From positions 28,501 to 92,500 of the forward strand of contig RPFO01001143.1 in assembly GCA_009746045.1 (NCBI GenBank): DNA of 64,000 nt. Reading direction: 5' to 3'. Source of the DNA: Mesostigma viride. Lineage: Eukaryota; Streptophyta; Mesostigmatophyceae; Mesostigmatales; Mesostigmataceae. Both the position numbers and the translations under genes were made by a program. This document shows, piece after piece, positions 47,427-64,000 of the stretch (positions within the stretch are counted from its first letter, which is position 1; every line of letters starts with the position of its first letter). The notes under the pieces were generated by a model, which saw only the letters and a list, made by a program, of their open reading frames with translations, did not search any database and was not told the DNA's origin.

Positions 47427-49457
47427 GTGCCAGGGCCGCTTGGTGACGATCTCCATGTTGCTGTTGGCACCCAGCTGATCCACGCGGTCCACACCGCTCT
47501 TGTGTTGGTCATAGACACGCTAATTGACTGCGGGGACCTTGATCATCTCGTAGCTGCCGCCACCACCCTTGTTCCAGCGCTCCTTCTCTACAAGCTCCTC
47601 CTTGTCTGGGTTGCCGTGGACCGTGGTGTAGAACCTGACGGGCTTGGTGTCAATGTAGGTGATGGCAGTTAGTGGCTGGCCACCTTCCATTCTCTTCTGC
47701 TCACACAACCAGTCACCACGCTCCATCCCCTTACCATCAACGTTGATGGATGAGGGGTAGCACTTCTTATCCTTGCGGACAGTGCCGATGTAATGCAGGC
47801 CACGGCCAGCCAGCCACTCACACAAGTACGCCGTGCTGAAGAAGTTGTCGGCTACCACGATGGTGTGTGCTTCCAACATGGGGAAAGCCTTGTGCACAAG
47901 CCCAGCCACCCACAATGCTCCACTAGCCTTCTGGGCACTGCCAGATCCCTGCACCTCAAAGGCAAGCTCAGCATAGGTCGGCATCCCTATTGCCCACAGG
48001 TCACCACCCAGGTACGGGATGAAGTAAAGGAGAATGCCAGTTTGTGCGCATGCTATGGCATAGTGCTTGATGCCCCACTTTGAATGAGATGGCTTGTCAG
48101 GCATGTACTGACGGATGTCGTTCTTGCCTCGGTAAAACTCCATTGCCTCGTCCACTGCCACGAACCCACTTGCCTCAAAGTGCTTGTTGATCAGCTTGGC
48201 CTGCATGTACTCGATCATTCTGCGGACCCACCACAAAGGATCATATCCACGAGTTCCCTTCGCTGCACGCCCCCCAATCTCAGCTGCAACATCTCTCACA
48301 CTCAAGAAACGCAGGATGTCCACAAATCTCCTCAATGGCATGATTGCCTGGATGGCTGGAATGCCTATCAAAGCATCAGGGTGCCAATAGGTAGTGTAGC
48401 TACCCCTATGCCAGTGGATGGACATGAGAAGCAGGCATGCCATGAAACGAAGAATGTCACTGGCCGTGCAATCTATCCATGGCCTGCACTTCTCTCCTGC
48501 CTCAATCGCCTCGTCCTGCCGCCGCCTTGCCTTGGCGTTGGTCCAGCGCGCGATGTCGGTGATGAAATCCATGCCCAGCAGGAGAAAGAAGAAATCGAGG
48601 GGCTGCATACCATCCTTCCTGTGCTTCCACGATGCAGCACGATGGTTCTCGACGTTGGCATCAGCTGGCATCTCGAGATCGTAGCCTCCCCAGGCAGCCT
48701 CGCCTTCTTGGTCGGCGGCATTGCTGCGGCTCGACCCCGCTGGTGCAGCACGACGGCCCCTGCCTCGCCCACGGCCAGCAGGCTTGCCGGGCTTGGCGGG
48801 GCGGTCTTCACCATCGTCATCATCTTCGTCGTCATCATCTACCTGCCCCCCCTCCTCTTCCTGGCTATCTGACCCCTCCTCTTCCGACGCCTCATCACGA
48901 TCGGATTCAGAATGACAGCTCTGAGTATTGTCGCCTTCTTCAACAAAATTTTTCCGGCCCTGCGCCTGCCACCACGCCTCGCACTGCGACTTCTTGTACC
49001 AGTATGTTGATCCGTCATCCTCGAAGGTTAGCTGAAATTTAGTGCCTTCCCGGCCACCCCGCACAGCCACATCCGTAACCAGGCCAGCGTATACGATGTC
49101 CGGAGTGGAAAATTCATCGCCGGGCACCCGTATGACGCGCCCTTCCCACACTTTTCGCAAGCACAACGGTATGAAAGTGCCAAAAAATGCCCTTATAAGC
49201 CCTACAAGGAGCAAATTGAGTCCAAACATGCTAGATATTGGTAGGCAGCATGTCCATGACACCAGTAAAAGGAATTTGACTTTCCAGAATTTTCCGACAT
49301 CGGTTGGTCTATTTTTGGCATGTCTATTTTTAGCAACTTTCCAGATTTTAATACAAAGAAATACCATTTGATATGCAAATAATGAGCTCCTGACATGGCT
49401 GTTTGCATGTAGGCTTATGCTCATGTCTACCAACTGTGCACCAGGTCCCATTGTCAT
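47427..49457 (-). pseudogene. PiggyBac transposase, 5' part with an internal stop
   Basis: The DDE domain of piggyBac transposases is clear. It has the long catalytic region with RFVDILRFLSVRDV, FVAVDEAMEFYRGKNDIRQY (first Asp), MPDKPSHSKWGIK and IVVADNFFSTAYLCEWL (second Asp). An acidic Asp/Glu-rich N-terminal region is at about 48800-48920. The frame meets TAG at 47520, but the next codons continue with DQHKSGVDRVDQ, the family's GVDxxDQ signature, so the stop is a point mutation. The frame then runs into the copia insertion. No ATG is near the apparent domain start (about 49140), and sequence upstream of it is noncoding repeat, so the true first exon lies further upstream, possibly the zinc-ribbon exon at 52.1-52.3 kb. 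Confidence 0.92.
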
Positions 49458-50205
49458 CTGACCTCATTTGGTGACAAACTGCCACCAAATGCTAGCAAAA
49501 ACGCACCGTTTCACCACATGATTCTCATAGCAGTTTCCATGGAAGATGTGTTCAGTCGAGGCTGGAAATTTGCAATCACTTTACACATCATAAATGTAGA
49601 CATGGCACAAAAAATCAGGTCCATCGTACTGTATTTGGTAACAAAATGCCACCAAATGCTAGCAAAAATGCGCGTTTTTCGCGTTTTTTTCACACATTTC
49701 ATGACAGTTTTCATACAAGATGTGCTCAGTTGGGGCTGGAAACTTGCAAGCATATTAAATATCATCATTGTAGACATTGCACAAAAATCCAGGTCTGTTG
49801 TACTTCATTCATTAACAGCTCGCTAGCAAATGTGAGCAAAAATGTGCGTTTTTTGCATTTCCGCCACATTTCTTGCAGTTTCCCATGCAAGATGTGCTCA
49901 GGTGAGGCTGAAAACAAGCGCCCATGTTAATCATCATGTCATTTCAGACATTGCACAAAACTTCAGGTCCATCAAGTGTCATTGGGTTCACTGGTCCATG
50001 CAACACCTGCCAGTTTCCAGCTAATCACTCAACCTTGGATGCAAAGTTCTTTAGTAACGGTATGGCCAACTCCCACCAACTGTGTTGCTAACTGTTCAGA
50101 CCTTGCACAGATAATATAACACAACTTTTGTGACACATAGACAAAGATATATGAACATGAACAGTGGCTAGACATGGTTGTATATATGTGCATACGGCCA
50201 TGCTA
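49160..50205. repeat. 173-bp tandem repeats inside the piggyBac element
   Basis: Units with CAGTTTYCATRCAAG-type blocks recur at about 49531, 49704 and 49876, giving a period of 172-174 bp. Aligns with 11155-12215. It lies just upstream of the apparent transposase domain, so it could be an intron, subterminal binding sites, or both. Confidence 0.8.
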
Positions 50206-50555
50206 AGGCAATTTTCAAGTAGGGGCTTGTTAGACATAAGAACTGCCAGCTGTCACGTTGGCTAGCATGATCAGTTCAAACCCACAGCACGCACGGTAGT
50301 CGCAAACTCAGCTTGGCAATGTAATAATCTAATCATGCCAGGCATCTCGGCCGTCGGCATGGTTGCGATGTGTTTGTGCGCCTTGATTCGGTAGCAGCAC
50401 ATCCCTTGGCAACCGGCCCGCCTGACCAAGGTTGCCACACATGGTCCTCTGCATCACCATGGATGTCCCCATGTCCCTGTCTCTGTTATAGGGGCCCACG
50501 TTGCTGGCAACGCAGCTTCCAAGTTGGACTAGATCTCCTCAGCCAGCGCTGTGGT

Positions 50556-51663
50556 GCATAGCCAGACAGCTCATACACTGCTCAGTTGCTACCTCGAGGT
50601 TGCCGGCTTGAAATGTGCCACCAAAGGACTGCACTTGGCCGCCATCATACCTAGCATGAAGAAGCCACTGCACATCCCCGGTGAGCCGCTTGGCCACCAT
50701 ACCGCAGTTGTCTTCAACAGATAGTGCAAGCCCAATGGCCTCTACATAGGCACATGCATCGTGCTCATGCTCTTGCTCTGGCCCTTGTCAACATGAGATG
50801 CATGCCCATGCATGCTTCACCATGTTTCTCCAAGCCATCCGTGACTACTTGCTTCAGATATGTCATTCAACTCCTGCACGTCCTCAGCCAGACTGTCAAA
50901 CTAGCTGGTGCCCCATCCCTCACTTTGGTGAGGACTGCGATTCTGGCTAGCAGCTTAGCGATCGTGCGTGGTTGTGCCTGAGTTTCTGGGTGAGTGGCAG
51001 TGGCATTGGAGCAAGAGGTGTTGAGCATGTGCGTGTGTCTATCCACTTGACAAACAACCCCTCCCAGCCCTGACATTGAGGAGTTTGGCCATGTGCCAGG
51101 TTGCCAGAATTCCGCAAACATGCATCATAGGGAAATAAAGGATTGCTGGTTGTGCACACGACATGAGAAAACAAAACACACATACCTGTCAGGAGGGCAG
51201 GCTTGGGTTGCTTCATTGGCGCTGGTTGCAGCGTGCGTAATAATAGCCCGCCATTGGCTCATTTACCCGTGCCCTTGGCCAGCACGCACAGCCTGAACTG
51301 CATGAACTGCATGGATGCGGCCGTCCAGGATGCCCTCTGCTCATCATTCAGGGGTATGAAGGCAGCTTGGGTGCTGGTGTGTAAGGCAGCTTGTGCATCG
51401 GTGTTTGCCGCCCGGTCCTGTGGCAGCACAGGTAGCTGGCCTAGCCCGGCCACTGTCCTCTCTCCGCTCTCACGCAATATGCCACCCTCTCCACAAACCA
51501 TGACAGTTCTCATGTGCATGCATGTCTTAAGATGCTTGTTGAAGGCAGATGCTTTCAGCTTAGAGACGGTGGGCACGTATACAGTGGGTTTTATGGACTC
51601 ACAAGCATGTGAAGCCATCGAGCATCCAAGAAAGCCACCAATTGCTTCTAGGTTTTCCATCAA
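50556..51663 (-). other. Coding-like pieces inside the piggyBac element, unrecognised
   Basis: Minus-strand frames at 51663-51259 (KASAFNKHLKTCMHMR, FIPLNDEQRASWTAASMQFM) and about 50793-50556 (ACAYVEAIGLALSVEDNCGM, LTGDVQWLLHARYDGGQ) have protein-like composition but do not join simply. The first resembles the region between zinc finger and catalytic domain in some hAT-type transposases; this is weak. They could be exons of the piggyBac gene, of a cargo gene, or remnants of another element. Confidence 0.35.
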
Positions 51664-51759
51664 TCTTCGTGGTCAACCATGTCATGCAACATTACTTGCC
51701 GTGAGCACAATGCCAATAAATTGCAGCATGTACAACTAGAGCAAAGCAACAGCTTTGTG

Positions 51760-52278
51760 ATCCATAGCCCTGCCTGCAAATCATTGCCATCGGGCAATAG
51801 CGCTGCAAGGCTGCCAGCCAGCCCGTAATATCTTGCCCGCAATCCGTCATGCACCCTCCCTAATATCCGTGTGAAGAATTCCTTGACATCCCTAGCCTCT
51901 AAGGTAACCTGTACGTCGCTGATGTGAAGAAAAGGCTCGCCATGAAACCGTAGCTCGCTATACGATTCATGACGCACCTCCCGTAAGATAAGAAGATGAC
52001 CAAAAGAGAAACTCCGGAGATGGGGAACTGGTAACATATTCATCCGTGACAAGGTCAGGGATTCAACAAGGAGTGAATTGGCCCGTAGATTTGAATAAGG
52101 GAACATACCGCTCGGAGGTATCCATGTCTGCCGTGCGCTTGATGTCTGTTTCGCACACCCCGCCGCAGAAACTCGTTCCGGCATTCACCTGCTGACCGCA
52201 GTTTGTGCATGTCCAGAGGCTGATAAAAGCCCCAACATCGTGGGCGTCTTTAGAGTCCACAAAGCCTGCATTAAACAT
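51760..52278 (-). CDS. Zinc-ribbon exon pair inside the piggyBac element (partial gene)
   Basis: Exon 1 is 52109-52278 (ATG at 52278) and encodes a zinc-ribbon-like CTNCGQQVNAGTSFCGGVC preceded by FNAGFVDSKDAHDVG. It ends at a GTATGT donor in phase 2. Exon 2 starts at 51957 after TATAG and continues in frame: ELRFHGEPFLHISDV, TLEARDVKEFFTRI, RARYYGLAGSLAALLPDG. Its 3' limit is uncertain. Both splice sites and many residues are conserved in the eroded copy at 17.0-17.35 kb, which supports a real spliced gene. It lies upstream of, and on the same strand as, the transposase. It may be that gene's missing 5' end, giving the transposase an N-terminal zinc ribbon, or a separate passenger. I do not recognise the family. 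Confidence 0.5.
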
Positions 52279-53057
52279 GACGTTCGGGGCAAACGCAGAT
52301 ATATACGAAGTATGGGTCTGCCAAGCCTGACGCAGCCTTGAAATTGGTCGGAAATATGCGGTAGCTCAGGAAAAAAAAACTGCAGCGGTAATGAAGAAAG
52401 TCGTTCGGTCAAAGTCTTTAGAATTAAAAAATGCATCGTTTATGATGGAAACCCCGATCTTAGGGCGCACTTGATCGGGAAAATTTTTTGCTGCGGTCAC
52501 GTGGGGTCGAGAGAAAATCTGCAACCATTCAGGCACCCACCTATGAATGACGCTACATGCTGTTCGATTCCGCAAATTTGATGGCGAAAAAAAAACAGTG
52601 GTGGATCGAATAACACCTTAGGAGGATAATCGTAAAATTTCAGCCTTGATAGTGCCTTTATACACGCTCAGCATCGCCTGCCAGACCGCCATGCCTGTCG
52701 CCCGGAATTCGGTCACTTTCGTGCACGCGCACACCAAAAATCGCATTTGGCGCCACTTTTCGGGTACCGCTTACGAGGGCAGATTTTGGCGCGGCTCGTA
52801 CCGTTGTGAGTGGGGCGCCATAGCCCACGCACGCGCTCAACGGTCAAAAATGTTAGCAAAAGTCACGTGACTGCCTGCACTAAAGTGGTGGTATTTACTG
52901 GGCTATGGCGCAATTACCTACCCAACCTTGGCATTTTCATTCACGTTGGGGCTGCCCCGACCCGTCGGACATATTTACGTTACGTCACTTACGTCGCAGC
53001 TCACGGAATTACGCGGTATAGTTACGTTACGTGGGTGTTGTCGATTTCGACAACACC

Positions 53058-53070
53058 GGCGGACCATGGG
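53058..53070 (-). repeat. PiggyBac right terminal inverted repeat
   Basis: GGCGGACCATGGG directly before TTAA. A 13-base hairpin-forming stretch (GTTGTCGATTTCGACAAC) lies just inside it. Confidence 0.9.
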
Positions 53071-53074
53071 TTAA

Positions 53075-54006
53075 GGCACCCACGTAAAAACGAAACAAAG
53101 CCAACGCTAACAAGGCCATACCACGACAAAACAACTATACAGCCGGCACATGAGTGCATGGGATGTCCACTCGAGCCACACCGCGGAATGAAGGAAAACA
53201 GCCTAACAACCGTGCTGCGCCGCATGCAATTAAAGTAAGCTCGTTTGCGGCGGAGCAAGATGTCAGCCACAGCCCAGGTAATCGCTACCGAAAGGCGTTG
53301 GCGCCAATACGATGTCCAGGTCCGCGCTGACCAAGGGGCCCGCTGGCCCTCCAGGTCCAGGCGGTCCTCCCGGAGCCGGCCGGCATGCAGCACTCCTTAA
53401 AGAAGCCGGCGGTCACTGAGGGTGCCCATGGTCCCGAACTCCTCCAAGACAAAGGGCACCTCACGGTGGTGCCCGACGTCCCCATAGGCCGTGAGCTTGG
53501 CCCGCTCAGCCCGATCCGCCGTGTAGCCCGCCGCCTGGGCCGGATGCACCAACCACATGGCTAATAGCCAAGGGGCGAGCCATGCACAGAAACGTCAATG
53601 AGCAAGTGCCGGCCGCCTCCCTCATGCAAGTCCAGAAACTCGATGTCAGGTCGGTGGTTGGGGGAGTAGAAAGCCGCGCCGTCCGCATCCTCAGACCGGA
53701 TGTTCGCGCGTGGGGGAAAACGGCCTGGGCCATGGCGAGCACCACCTTCAGGAGAACAGTGTGCAAGTACAAGTACCAGTTCTGATTCTGCTGGCCACCC
53801 ATGCATGACAGGTAGTGGGTCCCAGTGGGGTCCAAGGCCTGCCTGCAGCTACCACAGGGCCGCCCTGCGGGAACAAGAGGTTGCGGGGCAAACAGTTGGT
53901 GTCGCAGTGCCACCGGATAGTGACTCGGCGCCAGGACAAAAGGGGGGCCCATGGGGAGAGCTCGGAGGTCAGCCGAGCCCACACTCCACGTACAATGAGA
54001 GTGCAT
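53075..54006 (-). pseudogene. LINE 3' fragment 4, split by the piggyBac element
   Basis: The minus strand carries the same protein end (VGSADLRALPMGPP, GTHYLSCMGGQQNQNW, HRPDIEFLD, VPLSWRSSGPWAP in a shifted frame) with several frameshifts. Its 3' UTR matches fragment 1 (GCCGGCTGTATAGTT, AAGCCAACGC on the plus strand) up to GTGGGTGCC, then meets TTAA and the transposon. The missing tail (TCTGAT...AAGTAATCATAT on the minus strand) is found on the other side of the transposon at about 40324-40364. The LINE was therefore there first. Confidence 0.75.
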
Positions 54007-54466
54007 GAGAACAGCTACGTGCGACCCTGGGCGTCGAGGTCATCAAAAAGAGCCATCCAATCCGCCGTATATATACTACTTGATGTAGTATATGAAGCCC
54101 AATATGCATGCACATATACCTTTGCAAAAGAGGTGATAATGGTAGGCGATAGTCTAGGCATGCATTTTGTTGTGCGGTGGAAACTTCTTGTTATTGCAAA
54201 CTGGATGTGTATGTTGTGTTGACAATGACAAATTGCACAATTGAAATCCAATGTATTGCCATTCACCCTGAGGCCCATGGCCAATGTACAAGTACTCAAT
54301 AAACTCATCCCTATGTACAAAATATATGTGCATGCACAAGTAGCACCTCCACCAATCGGTACAGGGGATGCTGTACCATGGACAGCACGCCTCATGCATG
54401 CCCTCGATCCATGTACGATGCTGTATGAATGCAGCCTAGCTTTGGGCATTAACTTCTCAGCCGAGA
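54007..54466. other. 3' flank of the exchanger gene
   Basis: No coding region is recognised. It should contain the 3' UTR of the minus-strand exchanger gene. No clear polyadenylation motif was found. Confidence 0.4.
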
Positions 54467-63391
<8,925 letters not shown>

Positions 63392-64000
63392 CGTGATTCG
63401 CCGGCAAAATCAACCGAATACCAGAACGAAACGAGACCCCAACTAATACGGGAAAGCACAACCTCCGTTGTAGCGCCGTGTCTATCAGCCTTGCCAAGCT
63501 TGCAAATGATCAGCTGCCTGACTGAGCACGAGCGCCAAACTTGCTTATGCGAACGTTAGAAGGGCTTCCTTTCCTCGGCACTCGCAGTCACGTGGAGCTA
63601 GTTGTTGTTGTTGTTGCCCACGCCGCACCAGCAGAGATTTGGAGACGTGGAGCTAGAGCCTAAAAGCCTAGAACCCGCACTTTGGGGACGTCGCCCTTTC
63701 TTCAACTCAACTCAACCAGTCCAGTAGGGCAGCTAACAATTGGTCAGGGTTACTCAGGTATGAGGTAATAAGTGGTAACTCACGTCTCAGGTTCGGGGTT
63801 TCTACTGTAGTTCCGGACTTTGGAGTTCGGACTTCGGAGTCCCCTAATTAGTTAGGGGGTCGTCGAGGGGTTCGGCTATCAAATTTGTGAACCTCTGCTA
63901 TCGCCTATCGCCCACGGCTTATCTGGTAAGAAGATACATGTATGCAAAGTCGTGATCAGGGACGAGAAAGCACAATCATTCCAAAAGTTCATTGTAATTC
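63392..64000. other. Upstream region of the exchanger gene
   Basis: No second gene is recognised. The promoter and 5' UTR of the exchanger should lie here. Short direct repeats (GGACTTTGGAGTTCGGACTT, GGAGCTAG) occur at 63590-63845 without a clear role. Confidence 0.4.

Larger units (their letters stand above)
40369..53070 (-). mobile_element. PiggyBac-like DNA transposon (12.7 kb including a nested copia element)
   Basis: TTAA flanks both ends (40365-40368 and 53071-53074). The ends are 13-bp perfect inverted repeats, CCCATGGTCCGCC. Without the copia insertion and its target duplicate the element is about 6.5 kb. The transposase is on the minus strand, with its 3' end near the left terminus. 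Upstream of it lie about three 173-bp tandem repeats (49.4-50.2 kb), unrecognised coding-like pieces (50.5-51.7 kb) and a zinc-ribbon exon pair (51.8-52.3 kb). Older partial relatives lie at 11.2-12.2 and 17.0-17.9 kb in the same order. Confidence 0.9.

Noticed and set aside
48084-48872. 262-codon plus-strand frame opposite the piggyBac transposase
   Set aside because: It is the mirror of a well-supported DDE transposase frame. It has no recognisable motif, and its composition is explained by the opposite strand.

Overview
This window reads as nuclear DNA of a eukaryote. Host genes are split by GT-AG introns, coding exons are GC-rich, and most of the rest is transposons and simple repeats. 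The gene content (an ASCH-domain protein of the type I associate with plants, an endosomal NHX5/6-type exchanger, a phytochelatin-synthase-like gene, copia, piggyBac and LINE elements) fits a green alga best. The organism is an inference; no rRNA, mitochondrial or plastid marker is present.

Layout. 0-10 kb is a transposon graveyard. It holds a broken transposase-like gene, retrotransposon 3' ends, and a 1,048-bp tandem duplication in which one copy carries a 1.7-kb TTAA-inserted element and the other is the intact empty site. Two long foldback palindromes follow, each abutting a tRNA-like half. 10.9-18.4 kb holds an eroded relative of the 40-53 kb piggyBac element, a LINE ORF1-type gene without a partner ORF2, and 2.3 kb of tetranucleotide repeats. 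19.3-20.2 kb is an intronless, membrane-anchored phytochelatin-synthase-like gene (minus strand). 23.2-33.1 kb is an ASCH-domain gene (plus strand) of at least nine exons. 33-36.7 kb is eroded repeat. 36.8-40.3 kb holds three 5'-truncated LINE fragments carrying a zinc knuckle and a nuclease-like domain.

40.3-54 kb is a three-level nest. A minus-strand LINE 3' end was split at TTAA by a piggyBac-like element (40369-53070, 13-bp inverted ends). A young copia element (41273-47426, 345-bp LTRs with one difference) then entered the transposase gene of that element and made a 5-bp duplication. Excising the copia element and one duplicate restores the transposase reading frame across the junction, although a separate TAG remains.

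54.5-63.4 kb is a complete nine-exon Na+/H+ exchanger gene (minus strand, 527 codons) whose introns hold microsatellites.

The three host genes appear unrelated in function: organellar ion and pH balance, a predicted RNA-binding ASCH protein, and a papain-like peptidase or transpeptidase. The most distinctive observations are the empty/filled site pair, the triple nest, a spliced zinc-ribbon gene inside the piggyBac element, the integrase-before-protease order of the copia element, and the membrane-anchored phytochelatin-synthase-like protein.
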